Part shown: piece after piece, positions 7,907-16,569 of the stretch
Layout of the letters: each line of letters starts with the position of its first letter
How positions within the stretch are numbered: position 1 is the stretch's first letter
DNA from: Syntrophaceae bacterium UBA2188
GTDB taxonomy: Bacteria > Desulfobacterota > BSN033 > UBA1163
Reading direction: 5' to 3'
NCBI GenBank assembly: GCA_002327985.1
Contig: DCVM01000031.1
Span: 8,309-64,002, forward strand
DNA: 55,694 nucleotides
Notes under the pieces: generated by a model
Database searches by the model: none
The model's input: the letters and a program-made list of their open reading frames with translations, nothing else
Told to the model about the DNA's origin: nothing
Made by a program: the position numbers and the translations under genes

Positions 7907-9037
7907 TCCCATCCCTTTCAGCACGGAGAGCATTACTGCTGCAGCCATTACTGAACCAACCTGGCCACCTGTGTTGGCTCCCATGGCATGCATGAGGAGA
8001 TAGTTCTTCTTATCGTATTTCTGTCCCTCTTTCTGGACCACTCTCGCCGACATCGGATAGGCTGAAATTCCCGCAGCTCCGATCAGAGGATTCACCTTTC
8101 CTCCTGTCACCACCTTTAATAACTTCCCAAATAGGATGCCGCAGGCGGTATCGAGACAGATCGCCAAAAAACCCAATCCTAAGATAATGAGCGTTTGGGA
8201 AGTCAAAAAAACCTTACCGTCCATGGTGGCCCCGATTGAAATCCCTAAAAGAAGCGTAACAATGTTCGCGATCTCATTTTCAGAGGCCTTGGTGAGGCGG
8301 GTGACAACGCCGCATTCCTTCATAAAATTTCCCAACATAATCGTTCCCAAAAGAGGCAATCCTTTGGGTGCGATGAGTCCTCCAAGGATAGTGACGACCA
8401 AAGGAAAGAGAAGTTTTGTCGTCTTTGAAACGGATTTCTTCACGGCTCCCATATTGATCATCTTCTCTTCTTTAGTCGTCAACGCCCTCATGATGGGGGG
8501 CTGAATGATGGGAACAAGGGACATATAACAATAGGCAGCAACTGAGACAGCACCTAAGAGGTGAGGAGCATACTTAGAGGTGACATAAATTGCAGTCGGT
8601 CCATCACAGGCGCCAATGATCCCAATGGAAACAGCCTCTAACTTTGTGAAACCTAAAGCCAGAGCCAAGGCCAAGGTTAAGAAAATTCCAAATTGCCCTG
8701 CCGCTCCGAGAAGGAAGATCTTCGGATTCTCCAATAAAGGGCCGAAATCGGTCATGGCCCCAATCCCAATAAAAATGAAGAGCGGAAAAAGCTCTGTGAT
8801 AATACCTGCCTCATAGATAATTCGAAGAAACCCCTCTTCCTCCATCAGTCCCGCTAAAGGAATATTGACCAAGATGCAACCAAATCCAATTGGAACAAGG
8901 AGCACAGGTTCAATATCCTTTTTGATGCCCAGGTAGAGGAGAACCATACCCACTACAATCATGATCGGATTAGACCAGTGCATGTTAAGAAATCCAGCAA
9001 CAAGTCCATATAATCCGCTTCCAATGGCTTCTGACAT
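7898..9037 (-). CDS. oadB: Na+-translocating decarboxylase beta subunit
   Basis: 379 residues, the length of OadB/GcdB/MmdB. It is an integral membrane protein with about nine to eleven hydrophobic segments and the conserved IIGACDGPTAIY segment, whose Asp is implicated in Na+ and proton binding in this family, plus MGANTGGQVGSVMAAA near the C-terminus. It would couple decarboxylation of a carboxybiotinyl donor to Na+ export. AGGAGG lies 8 bases before the start. The small gamma-like gene lies just upstream on the same strand. The carboxyltransferase (alpha) and biotin carrier genes are absent from this window, so the substrate (oxaloacetate, glutaconyl-CoA or methylmalonyl-CoA) is open. Confidence 0.9.
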   Translation of the reverse strand: MSEAIGSGLYGLVAGFLNMHWSNPIMIVVGMVLLYLGIKKDIEPVLLVPIGFGCILVNIPLAGLMEEEGFLRIIYEAGIITELFPLFIFIGIGAMTDFGPLLENPKIFLLGAAGQFGIFLTLALALALGFTKLEAVSIGIIGACDGPTAIYVTSKYAPHLLGAVSVAAYCYMSLVPIIQPPIMRALTTKEEKMINMGAVKKSVSKTTKLLFPLVVTILGGLIAPKGLPLLGTIMLGNFMKECGVVTRLTKASENEIANIVTLLLGISIGATMDGKVFLTSQTLIILGLGFLAICLDTACGILFGKLLKVVTGGKVNPLIGAAGISAYPMSARVVQKEGQKYDKKNYLLMHAMGANTGGQVGSVMAAAVMLSVLKGMGII

Positions 9038-9065
9038 CTTTCATTCCTCCTTTATAAAGCCAATT

Positions 9066-9197
9066 TTATTTATCTTCTTTTGAAATAGGGAAAATCCTCT
9101 TCATGAAACTCATCAGGAGGCTCAAAATCCAAAGGGTCAGGAGCGTGCCTCCCATTCCGACAATGATCATTGTGATACCAAACGTCCAATTATCCAT
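9066..9197 (-). CDS. Short OadG-like membrane peptide
   Basis: A 43-residue ORF starting MDNWTFGITMIIVGMGG and ending KEDK. It has one hydrophobic helix (about residues 6-31) followed by a basic, then polar, tail, which is the layout of the gamma subunits that anchor Na+ pump decarboxylases. A strong AGGAGG precedes the ATG by about 12 bases. It ends 28 bases before the oadB start on the same strand, so the two are almost certainly co-transcribed. It is shorter than most OadG proteins (about 80 residues) and lacks the C-terminal zinc-binding tail. Confidence 0.7.
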   Translation of the reverse strand: MDNWTFGITMIIVGMGGTLLTLWILSLLMSFMKRIFPISKEDK

Positions 9198-9279
9198 ATT
9201 GATTTACCTCCTAATGAAATACGAAGAAGGGGTGATCCAAATTCGAATCACCTCTTCCTTAAATGGATGATAAAGATCA

Positions 9280-9573
9280 TTAAAGCTTGCAACCTGGAGG
9301 GGGTCTCCAGAACGGAGAGCTCCCCTGAAAATAAGAAGGTAAGGCAGATAATGGGTTCTTCAGCTGCAAGAAAGATTTAACTTGATTGAAAGAAATAAGG
9401 GGAGGTTTTGAATCCATCCATAAATTCTGATCCATAGAAGGATCTTTCATCTCTGATTTTGTAATCAGGGAGTTTTCCCAAACCAACCATTCAATATCAA
9501 CGGTTTGGTCCATTTGGAATAGTGGAAAAGCAGGGAATAAAAATAGGATCAGAAGAAATTGAATCCATTTCAT
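9280..9573 (-). CDS. Small exported protein of unknown function
   Basis: 97 residues. The N-terminus (about residues 4-19, hydrophobic LLILFLFPAFPLF) looks like a signal peptide. The remainder is polar with several Trp and Pro and has no family that I recognise. It lies upstream of the gamma/beta pump genes on the same strand and may be their leader gene, or a chance ORF. No ribosome site is obvious. Confidence 0.35.
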   Translation of the reverse strand: MKWIQFLLILFLFPAFPLFQMDQTVDIEWLVWENSLITKSEMKDPSMDQNLWMDSKPPLISFNQVKSFLQLKNPLSALPSYFQGSSPFWRPPPGCKL

Positions 9574-9711
9574 ATATCGATATCTTATATTAGCTAATTT
9601 TTAGCTACTTTGGTTCACCTTATACCATCTCCGTTCAAAAAAAGTCAATAAAAAAGTGATTTTTTTAACAAAGTCTTTGTGAAAAAAATATTTATTTTTA
9701 ATTTCATTATG

Positions 9712-12700
9712 TTATACTCTTTTGTTCTTTCTACTCTGGAACTCTTTCGCCTGGTACATGAAGGCTTCAAGGCGGGTTAAGGTGTTGGTTTGCTCCTGCC
9801 CATCATAGGCCATATTCAGGATGGGAATGTTATTATTTTCTTCTTGATATCGTTTAAGTAAAGTACTCACAATCGTCCCAGGCATGCAGGTAAAGGGCAT
9901 AATATTAACAACCCCACTGGCTCCCCGTTTGGCAAAATCGATCGTTTTTCCAACGGAGAGGATGGCCTCTCCTTCAAAGGAGGAATCGAGGTAGGGTTTG
10001 GCCTTTTTAAAAATGGATCGTGTTTTGGGTTCACCAAAGTTTCTAAGATGACCTTTAAATACTTTCTCTAAATGGTGTTCATCCTTCTTCTGATAATAGT
10101 CTGTGAGAAAAACTTTCAAAAGATTTGAAAAGGATTTCTTTTTAAAACTTCTTTTCTTGGCAATGGTGTTGACATAAAGAATCCATTCCGTCAGAGGCGC
10201 AATCCAGGCCTCTCCTCCAGCTTTTTCAATTTTTCGAATCACATCTTCATTGGCAAACCGATTGAGCCGGACAAAAATCTCACCGACAATCCCAATCAAA
10301 GGTTTGCTTCCGAGCCCATTCACCTCAATCTGGTTGAAGGCCTTCATGCTCATTTGAAGAGTACCCTCCAGATTGTCTCCCTTGAGGATGGCTTCACAAA
10401 CTCTCTTCAAAGATTCCTGATAGACCTGATCCGTTTTTCCTTTTTCCTTCTCATAAGGGCGGGTCTCCAACAGTTTTTTCATCAAAAGGTCCACCGCCAC
10501 AATTCCCTGCCACCCCAGACGGGTGAATTGAGACCCCATGATACCCAGATCACTATAAAGTGTTTCATCCTGATTAGGGGAGTAAATTGGAACATGTTGA
10601 AAACCCAGGTCATCCAGAACGAGACGATGAAAACGATGGTATTGTCCAAACCGACATGGTCCGTTCCCTGAAGGCATGAAGAAGGCGGCCCGTTGATGAT
10701 CAAAATGAGGATCCTTCAGCAACTTGACCATATCTCCGGTGGTCAGGATGCAAGGATAACACTCTTTGCCAGAGGTGAGTTTCCTTCCCCAATAAAGGGT
10801 CTCTTCATCTGATTCAGGAAAGACATCGGCATCGACACCGCAAGCCTGAAAAGCCGCTGCCACCGCAAAAGAGTGGTCACACATATAGGGAATGTAAATC
10901 TTCTTGGTTCGGTCGGTCTTTGCCCTCTCCCTTTTTAAAGAGGGGATTTTCTTCGCTTTAGCATTTTTCAAACTGTCTAAGAACGCTTCGCATCGTGTGA
11001 TCGCCCCTGCATCGGCACTGTGCTCATCGATTTCCAACTGGAGATAGGCCTTCCCTTTTAATAAATCCCTGAAGAAATGCCCGATGAAAGAATCCGGGCC
11101 GCACCCAAAATTAGTGATATAGACGGCATAGAGCCTGGGATCCTCTTTAATAATCTTTCCGGCGGCCAATATCTTCTGTCCATATCGCCAATACATCTCC
11201 CGAATCTCTTCAGTGGGAGCAACAGAATCCAAAGGGAGGAAGTCCATGGGGATGGGGAGCACCCCTAAATCCCTTAGTTTCTTGGGAATCTCCAAGTTCA
11301 ACCCGGAATCACAGGAGTTATAAGGCCTGCCCACGATGACCATGACTTTATCATCGGGGCCAACCTGATTCAAAATCTCTCTTCCACGATTCAGCAAAGA
11401 TTGATAGAACAGGGCCTGGAATCTCTCTGCCTTCTCAAGAGCCTTCTTCACCTGCTTGGGTCCTCGGTGGAGCAATTCTCCAAATTGTATCAGCTCTTTC
11501 TCTAAATATTCTTTTCCAAAACCAAGGTGCAAGATCGGTTGAAACACTTCCACCTGGGCCTTTTTGAAATCAATAGACGAGGGAACAGCGTATGGAAAAG
11601 ATTGAGCATAAGGGCATGCGGAACTATTGGGGATCTCTGGATGGGAAGCCTTAAGGTTGACGATGCTTGGCAAAAATATCTTTTTCACCCCTTTTTCCAA
11701 AAGGTTGAGGACATGGCCGTGACTCACTTTAATAGGGAAACAGGTCTCCGCGACCACATTCTCTACGCCTTTTCGAATCAACTCTTTGTTCGTGGCATCG
11801 GAAAGAATGACCCGATAACCCAATTCTGTAAAGAAGGCTCTCCAGAAGGGGAACATTTCATGAAGGTAGAGAACCTTGGGTATTCCCATCTCTGGAGCAT
11901 GGGATGGAAGTTTCTCCTCCTCTTCATAGGGGGCAAAAAGTATCTTCTCTCTTTCTTCAAAGAGGTCTGGAATCGCAGAGCCCTTTGTTCGTTTAATAAC
12001 ATCGTACTTCTCGCATCGACTTCCGTAAAAAAGAGGTTTCTCTCCTTCCACGCTCACTTTTCGAATCAGGCAGAGATTCGGACAACCCTTGCATTCAAAC
12101 GAAGTCTGTTCATAATGGCGCTGACTCAAGTCAAACCCCTTAAAACCTGAGTGCTCCCAGGTTCGTTCCTCCATGGCCAGAATGGCGACCCCGATGGCTC
12201 CCGTCACATCATGATTCTCGGGTACGATGATCTCCCTATCCAGAACCTTCTCAAAGGCAGCGACCACTCCTTTATTGAAAGCCGTCCCACCTTGAAAGAA
12301 GATTCGACTCCCGATCCGGCGGTCGCCGACTACACGATTGAGATAGTTTTGAACGATGGAATAACTGAGGCCAGCAATGAGGTCATCTTTTTTTGCCCCT
12401 TTCTGCTGGTGATGAACCAGGTCTGATTCGATGAACACCGTGCATCGCTCTCCCATCCTCACCGGTTCTTCGGCAGAGAGGGCAAGGGCTCCAAATTCCT
12501 CTTTGATGGAGATATCCAGCTTTTCAGCCTGTTCCTCTAAAAAAGAGCCGGTTCCTGCCGCACAGACCTTGTTCATCTCAAAATCGACCACCACCCCATC
12601 GTCGATGCTGATATATTTTGAGTCCTGCCCACCGATTTCAAAAATGGTATCCACTTTGAGATCAATATGGATGGCTGCGGTGGCTTGAGCGGTGATCTCA

Positions 12701-13911
12701 TTTCGCACCAGATCTGCCCCCACAAAATCTGCGGTGAGGTAACGGCCTGAACCGGTCGTACCAACCCCTTTAATCTCCAATCGATCTCCTATTTCCTCAC
12801 CGATTTCCTGAAGGCCAATACGAACCGCCTCGATGGGCCGACCTGCTGTCATCAGATAACGTTTTGCGAGGACTCTCTTCTTTTTATCAATCACGACCAG
12901 ATTGGTGCTGATCGAGCCCACATCCAATCCGAGATAAGCCTCAATCTTATTGCCCTCCCCGTGGATGGGGGAGGGTGGGGGTGGGGGTGGGGGTGGGGGT
13001 GAAATGAGATGATGGTGGGAGAGTGAGAGGGGCTTCAGTGGAGCCTGTTCTTCTCGATGATCCTTAAGATATTGATTGAGGCGGCTCAGGCCAACCCAAT
13101 CTCTTTCGCTCTCCTTGTCTTCCTGAGTCACCAAGATGGCACCGATCGCTCCCATCGAAGTAAAATGTTTGGGGACAATGAGTTCTCCATCAGAAAGTTC
13201 TAATATATCCAGGAAGGCTTTCCGCATCCCTACATTGGCTGCGACCCCTCCTTGGAAGGAGACTGGTTTCACAAAGATTTTTCCTTTGCCAATGTTACTT
13301 TTGAAATTTCTTGCCAGGGCATAGCAAAGTCCAGCAACAATGTCGTAATCCGGTGTGGCGATCTGTTGGAGATGGATCATATCCGATTTGGCGAAAACGC
13401 TGCATCGGCCTGCAATGCGAGGGGGGGTTGTGGATTTGAGGGCGAGTTGGCCAAATTCTTCAATAGTCAGGCCTAATCGGTTGGCTTGTTGATCGAGAAA
13501 GGATCCTGTGCCGGCAGCGCAGAGGGTGTTCATCGAGAAGTCGCTGATCCTGAAACGACCTTCTTCCTCTTCGATGAGAATCAGCTTGGAATCCTCTCCC
13601 CCAATATCAATGATCGTTCTGATCTGTGGATAGAAATGTTGAACCGCCTTGGCCTGAGCGATAATCTCATTGATAAAATTTCCACCTAAGAGTTCGGAGA
13701 GAAGCTTTCCTCCGGTGCCAGTAAAAGAAATGGAATGAAATTTTTCAAGCGGAATCCTCTGGAGGATTTCTTCCAATACCCTCTGAACGGTCTGAAGAGG
13801 TTGACCCTTGATGCGGGTGTAATGTTCCTCCAGCACATTTTGGCGGTCGTCCATGATGATAGTATTCGCACTGACGGATCCGACATCAATGCCCAAATAA
13901 AGTGACTTCAT
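9712..13911 (-). CDS. Tandem CoA-dehydratase activase fused to HgdB-like domains
   Basis: 1,399 residues. There are two ASKHA-fold activase modules (BcrA/BadF/HgdC type): residues 1-265 (GIDVGSVSANT, IDIGGEDSK, Cys131 in NTLCAAGTGSF, Cys170 in AGRCSVF) and about 328-590 (GLDVGSISTN, EIGGQDSKY, NKVCAAGTGSF, GERCTVF). The Cys pairs are those that bridge a [4Fe-4S] cluster between activase protomers. From about 650 onward come DUF2229/HgdB-like regions with conserved Cys (AETCFPIK, CGPDSFIGH, KECYPCILTTGD). The family as a whole is known, mostly from anaerobes, but its substrate is not. Here two protomers are fused, so one chain could form the whole activase dimer. A Pro-rich linker (about 304-322) between the modules is encoded by a GC-rich repeat. 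Confidence 0.85.
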   Translation of the reverse strand: MKSLYLGIDVGSVSANTIIMDDRQNVLEEHYTRIKGQPLQTVQRVLEEILQRIPLEKFHSISFTGTGGKLLSELLGGNFINEIIAQAKAVQHFYPQIRTIIDIGGEDSKLILIEEEEGRFRISDFSMNTLCAAGTGSFLDQQANRLGLTIEEFGQLALKSTTPPRIAGRCSVFAKSDMIHLQQIATPDYDIVAGLCYALARNFKSNIGKGKIFVKPVSFQGGVAANVGMRKAFLDILELSDGELIVPKHFTSMGAIGAILVTQEDKESERDWVGLSRLNQYLKDHREEQAPLKPLSLSHHHLISPPPPPPPPPSPIHGEGNKIEAYLGLDVGSISTNLVVIDKKKRVLAKRYLMTAGRPIEAVRIGLQEIGEEIGDRLEIKGVGTTGSGRYLTADFVGADLVRNEITAQATAAIHIDLKVDTIFEIGGQDSKYISIDDGVVVDFEMNKVCAAGTGSFLEEQAEKLDISIKEEFGALALSAEEPVRMGERCTVFIESDLVHHQQKGAKKDDLIAGLSYSIVQNYLNRVVGDRRIGSRIFFQGGTAFNKGVVAAFEKVLDREIIVPENHDVTGAIGVAILAMEERTWEHSGFKGFDLSQRHYEQTSFECKGCPNLCLIRKVSVEGEKPLFYGSRCEKYDVIKRTKGSAIPDLFEEREKILFAPYEEEEKLPSHAPEMGIPKVLYLHEMFPFWRAFFTELGYRVILSDATNKELIRKGVENVVAETCFPIKVSHGHVLNLLEKGVKKIFLPSIVNLKASHPEIPNSSACPYAQSFPYAVPSSIDFKKAQVEVFQPILHLGFGKEYLEKELIQFGELLHRGPKQVKKALEKAERFQALFYQSLLNRGREILNQVGPDDKVMVIVGRPYNSCDSGLNLEIPKKLRDLGVLPIPMDFLPLDSVAPTEEIREMYWRYGQKILAAGKIIKEDPRLYAVYITNFGCGPDSFIGHFFRDLLKGKAYLQLEIDEHSADAGAITRCEAFLDSLKNAKAKKIPSLKRERAKTDRTKKIYIPYMCDHSFAVAAAFQACGVDADVFPESDEETLYWGRKLTSGKECYPCILTTGDMVKLLKDPHFDHQRAAFFMPSGNGPCRFGQYHRFHRLVLDDLGFQHVPIYSPNQDETLYSDLGIMGSQFTRLGWQGIVAVDLLMKKLLETRPYEKEKGKTDQVYQESLKRVCEAILKGDNLEGTLQMSMKAFNQIEVNGLGSKPLIGIVGEIFVRLNRFANEDVIRKIEKAGGEAWIAPLTEWILYVNTIAKKRSFKKKSFSNLLKVFLTDYYQKKDEHHLEKVFKGHLRNFGEPKTRSIFKKAKPYLDSSFEGEAILSVGKTIDFAKRGASGVVNIMPFTCMPGTIVSTLLKRYQEENNNIPILNMAYDGQEQTNTLTRLEAFMYQAKEFQSRKNKRV
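12952..13003. repeat. GC-rich repeat inside the activase gene
   Basis: CCCTCCCC, a short spacer and GGGGGAGGG, then four to five copies of GTGGGG, within the coding sequence of the 1,399-residue protein. On the coding strand the hexamers read as Pro-Pro codons, so unit gain or loss keeps the frame. The plus strand has five adjacent G-runs, a strong G-quadruplex candidate. It has the same make-up as intergenic repeats at 47864 and 50891. Confidence 0.75.
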
Positions 13912-14090
13912 CTTATTTCAGCCAAACCCCATGAAGGAATCCTCCTCTTTCATGCTTGCCTACCACAAGCACAAGGGGGGAAAGTGGGAAGATTACAAAA
14001 TTCTAATCGATTCGAATTCAACTTTTCAAGTTTAATTTCGATATCTGTTACTAACCTCCCCCCAAGATTTCCTATAAGCAGGAAAAAAAG

Positions 14091-14119
14091 TTGACCGATC
14101 TGCAATTATTTAGTATCAT
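14091..14119 (+). promoter_or_regulatory. Sigma-70 promoter of vapBC
   Basis: TTGACC (14091-14096), a spacer of exactly 17 bases, and TATCAT (14114-14119). The start codon of the antitoxin is 36 bases further on. A small palindrome ATGACATCAT (14124-14133) lies in the expected early-transcribed region and could be the operator bound by the antitoxin. Confidence 0.7.
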
Positions 14120-14155
14120 TAAAATGACATCATATTGTGCATTCGGAGGACGACG

Positions 14156-14413
14156 ATGAAGACCATCACGATTCGCGGAATTGAGCCCGGGCTGGACCGG
14201 GTGATCAAGTCCCAGGCAAAACAGAACAACCTGAGTGTGAATCAGTGGATTCTGCAAGCGCTAAAAAAGATTACCGGTATGGGGAAAGAGCCGATGTTCA
14301 AGAAGTACAGTGATCTCGATGCCCTGGCTGGGGGCTGGAGCAAGGAAGAAGCGAAAACTTTTAGGAAAAACACCCAAATCTTCGAGAAGATCGATGAGGA
14401 CATCTGGAAATGA
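14156..14413 (+). CDS. vapB: VapB/FitA-type antitoxin
   Basis: 85 residues. The N-terminal half is a ribbon-helix-helix fold (KTITIRGIEPGLDRVIKSQA, then NNLSVNQWILQAL), which binds DNA as a dimer. The acidic C-terminal tail (about 55-85) would wrap the toxin. The start at 14156 is chosen because GGAGG lies seven bases upstream. An in-frame ATG at 14135 has no ribosome site. The stop overlaps the toxin start by four bases (ATGA), so the two are translationally coupled. Confidence 0.85.
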   Translation: MKTITIRGIEPGLDRVIKSQAKQNNLSVNQWILQALKKITGMGKEPMFKKYSDLDALAGGWSKEEAKTFRKNTQIFEKIDEDIWK

Positions 14414-14823
14414 GACGGATCGCAATTGATACTAACATTTACACCTCTTTCAAAGTCAATGACCAAAGTGTTGTTGAAACGTTCAGAAACTGTGACATTA
14501 TCGGCGTGGACATAACGGTCATCGCCGAGCTCTTTTCAGGATTTTCTCTTGGTGATAAAGAAAAGAAAAACCGGCAGGAATTGGAAGAGTTCCTCAATTC
14601 TCCCCGGATTGAAATACTCCTGCATGATCTCGAAACGGCAGATTACTATGCTTTGATTGTCAAAAGATTAAGGGTTAAAGGTCGGCCTATTCCCACAAAC
14701 GACATCTGGATCGCTGCCAATGCCATGAAGCATGGTTTGGCACTTTATTCTTTTGACAACCACTTTGAAGAGATCGAAGGTCTGCTGCTATTGTCCGTAA
14801 TAAGAAACGGTGCCTCATTTTAG
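14410..14823 (+). CDS. vapC: VapC-type PIN-domain toxin
   Basis: 137 residues. The PIN acidic residues are in place: Asp in RIAIDTN (residue 6), Glu in VIAELF (about 40), Asp in PTNDIWIAA (about 98) and Asp in SFDNHF (about 117). Such toxins are Mg2+-dependent RNases that cut initiator tRNA or rRNA. The target here is unknown. It forms an operon with the preceding antitoxin and sits at the left boundary of the repeat-rich accessory island. Confidence 0.88.
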   Translation: MRRIAIDTNIYTSFKVNDQSVVETFRNCDIIGVDITVIAELFSGFSLGDKEKKNRQELEEFLNSPRIEILLHDLETADYYALIVKRLRVKGRPIPTNDIWIAANAMKHGLALYSFDNHFEEIEGLLLLSVIRNGASF

Positions 14824-14883
14824 GTTATCAGAGTAACCAGCAAATGTTCTCTTTAGATAATAGATCCAGAAGGCGCAACAGGT

Positions 14884-14945
14884 TCCTATTTCGGATGATC
14901 GAATCAGGCCTTAAATCTGAACCCGCCCCAATTCCTATTTGTTCT
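14884..14945. repeat. Diverged fragment of the island repeat
   Basis: TTTCGG.TGATCGAATCAGG, then TAAATCTGAACCCG and CCAATTCCT, matches 17364-17428 with a few changes, and in its first part 15552-15575. It seems to be a third, truncated copy of sequence flanking the duplicated small gene. The gap 14824-15059 holds nothing else recognisable. Confidence 0.5.
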
Positions 14946-15059
14946 GTGTCAAGGCCTGACCCTATATCCGTCTTCTTTCTTCTATGGGTGAAGCCCAATA
15001 AAAAACTAAGGTTCCTATTCATGATATCGCCTGTGGATCAAAAATAGGGAAGTGTCCCT

Positions 15060-15575
15060 CATCCTCTTACTTTTTATTAAGAGAAATGGTTCCCCTGTGG
15101 CCCATCGAATAAAAATCTCCCTCAAGTTTCATCTTTCCATCCCCTTTATGAAGAGAGAGGTCAAACTCATCTTGCCCCCGCTTGAGATAGAGATTGTTGT
15201 CCTTGATTATTCCCTGCTTGAACTCCAACGTATATGTTCCGCTAATCCGATCTTTCCTCTGAATGTCATGAAATAAGAACTTCCCCTTGAGTGGGAGTGT
15301 ATCATTATCAACTTCCAATTCCGTGCGGAAATTACGGTTATTTATGGTTCTCCACCCTTCCCATTTTCCTTTTAAATCAGAAAGGTTGCCTTCGGTGATA
15401 GGTTCTTTGGTCATCGCCGCATAACTCACCCATCCAATTAAAATAAAAATTAGAATAAAAACTCCGAAAAAAATAATCTTCTTCATATCCTTTGCCTCCT
15501 TGCTTGGAATTAAAGTTTTTCAAGCCCAACACCAATCGGGGACGGGCTCCGGTTTCGGAATATCGAATAAGACCA
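15060..15575. repeat. Segmental duplication, copy 1
   Basis: Bases 15060-15515 match 16680-17133 at a constant offset of 1,620 with scattered substitutions. A further block, 15521-15570 (CAAGCCCAACACC... GGTTTCGGAATATCGAAT), matches 17338-17388. In this copy the two blocks are contiguous. In copy 2 they are separated by the 192-bp insertion. The rest of the gap (15576-15823) holds no gene I can support. Confidence 0.85.
15067..15486 (-). CDS. Small exported beta-rich protein, paralogue A
   Basis: 139 residues. The N-terminus MKKIIFF with hydrophobic FILIFILIGWVSYAA is a signal peptide or signal anchor. The remainder alternates charged and hydrophobic residues in a pattern expected for a small beta-barrel (LKGKWEGW, LPLKGKFLF, DNNLYLKRG, KMKLEGDFYS, GTISL). 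I know no family for it. GGAGG lies about nine bases before the ATG. It is about 90% identical to paralogue B at 16687-17106, with DNA similarity extending beyond the gene, so the pair arose by segmental duplication. Confidence 0.75.
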   Translation of the reverse strand: MKKIIFFGVFILIFILIGWVSYAAMTKEPITEGNLSDLKGKWEGWRTINNRNFRTELEVDNDTLPLKGKFLFHDIQRKDRISGTYTLEFKQGIIKDNNLYLKRGQDEFDLSLHKGDGKMKLEGDFYSMGHRGTISLNKK

Positions 15576-15823
15576 TAATTTTGTACGCCCCATTTCCTTT
15601 TACATTTTGCATCGCACTTGCAACTCCTATTAGAAGGCTTTTGGACTTTTATCGTGTAAACTCCCACTCGCAAAGTCAAAACCAAAGATTTGCCCCCCCT
15701 CCACATTATGATTTCTTCAACTCAGGCAACAACGCCCCCTCTGTGAACCGGAGAGCAGCCCATTTGTCCCTGTCAAAGACCCCATCAGCGTCTCTTTCAA
15801 TGTTGGCTGACTTCGTAACCGTT

Positions 15824-16114
15824 TTAGTATCTGCTTTTCCAATAATCGGGGCGGCGGCGAAGATGCATGACTGCAAGAATGAAGATCTCATTCTGCTCAA
15901 TGCTGTAAATTACGCCATAAGGAAAACGATGCACAAGACAGCGCCTGGCACTTTCTTCAATGACCGGCCACGCTGTTGGGTAGGTTGCAATATTTTGGAT
16001 AGCTGCAAGTACTTCGATTGAAAAATCGTAACCGAGACCTCGCTCACGGTTTTCGTAGTATTCGATTGCTGCAAGGAACTCCGATTCTGCCTCAGGATGA
16101 AGGGAGAAGGTCAT
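15824..16114 (-). CDS. RelE/ParE-family toxin
   Basis: 96 residues from the ATG at 16114, whose first bases overlap the antitoxin stop (ATGA). RelE/ParE fold features are FSLHPEAESEFLAAIEYYE at the N-terminus, the central RCLVHRFPYGVIYSI strand pair and a C-terminal VMHLRRRPDYW. ParE-like members poison gyrase and RelE-like ones cut mRNA on the ribosome. The HRFPY..Y pattern fits the addiction-module toxins paired with TIGR02574-type antitoxins. The target is not determinable here. A longer in-frame start at 16219 would run back into the antitoxin gene and is not used. Confidence 0.85.
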   Translation of the reverse strand: MTFSLHPEAESEFLAAIEYYENRERGLGYDFSIEVLAAIQNIATYPTAWPVIEESARRCLVHRFPYGVIYSIEQNEIFILAVMHLRRRPDYWKSRY

Positions 16115-16338
16115 TTTTCGAAGCGCTCCCGGATCTTGGTGAGCACTTCGTTTCCTGGCACAGGCTTCACCGCGCCAGATCGTAACTCTGCAAGCCGGCG
16201 TTTGGAAATTTCGATCCATTCCCTGTCGATTTCTTCAGACATCGGATTCAGGGATCGGAGTAAAGAATCGATAACCTTTGCCCTTTCCTCAACGGGAAGG
16301 GACTCGGCTTCTTCTATAATCTCTTTCATCCCATGCAT
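16111..16338 (-). CDS. Addiction-module antitoxin (TIGR02574 type)
   Basis: 75 residues, mostly helical and acidic. The N-terminal IIEEAESLPVEERAKVIDSL and central EEIDREWIEISKRRLAEL segments are characteristic of the short addiction-module component family. It would neutralise the downstream RelE/ParE toxin and autorepress the operon. A second ATG three codons in (16329) is also possible. The four-base overlap with the toxin implies translational coupling. Confidence 0.85.
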   Translation of the reverse strand: MHGMKEIIEEAESLPVEERAKVIDSLLRSLNPMSEEIDREWIEISKRRLAELRSGAVKPVPGNEVLTKIRERFEK

Positions 16339-16384
16339 AAATTCGCCCTTTTCATATTTAATTTACCACATCAAATTGTATTTA

Positions 16385-16413
16385 ATCATACATGAGCATA
16401 CAGTTTAATGCAA
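16385..16413 (-). promoter_or_regulatory. Promoter of the RelBE-type module
   Basis: On the minus strand TTGCAT (16413-16408), a 17-base spacer and TATGAT (16390-16385), about 47 bases before the antitoxin ATG. The spacer contains TATGCTCATGTATG, a possible operator for autorepression. The -35 box is weak. Confidence 0.5.
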
Positions 16414-16569
16414 TGCATTTTTATTTGATATTTCTTGAAAAAATCTTTCTCTTGACCGATGCCTGACAGCAATCTTTCAACTCAAATTTCTTTTTGAATA
16501 CATGTGACCAATCACTTGCCAGATACCATCTTTTTTTATCTGGACCTCTTTTTACTCTGTTATTTCTTT

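Noticed and set aside
11527..12150. 207-residue plus-strand ORF inside the activase gene
   Set aside because: Shadow of the 1,399-residue gene, with no ribosome site and no recognisable domain.
12960..13003. Run of identical short units, considered as a CRISPR-like or VNTR array
   Set aside because: Units are six bases without spacers and lie in a coding frame. It is a simple repeat, not a CRISPR array.
15706..15900. 64-residue minus-strand ORF reading into the toxin gene (ending LRFTEGALLPELKKS)
   Set aside because: It has no start or ribosome site and its first half is a frame-shifted reading of the RelE-type toxin.
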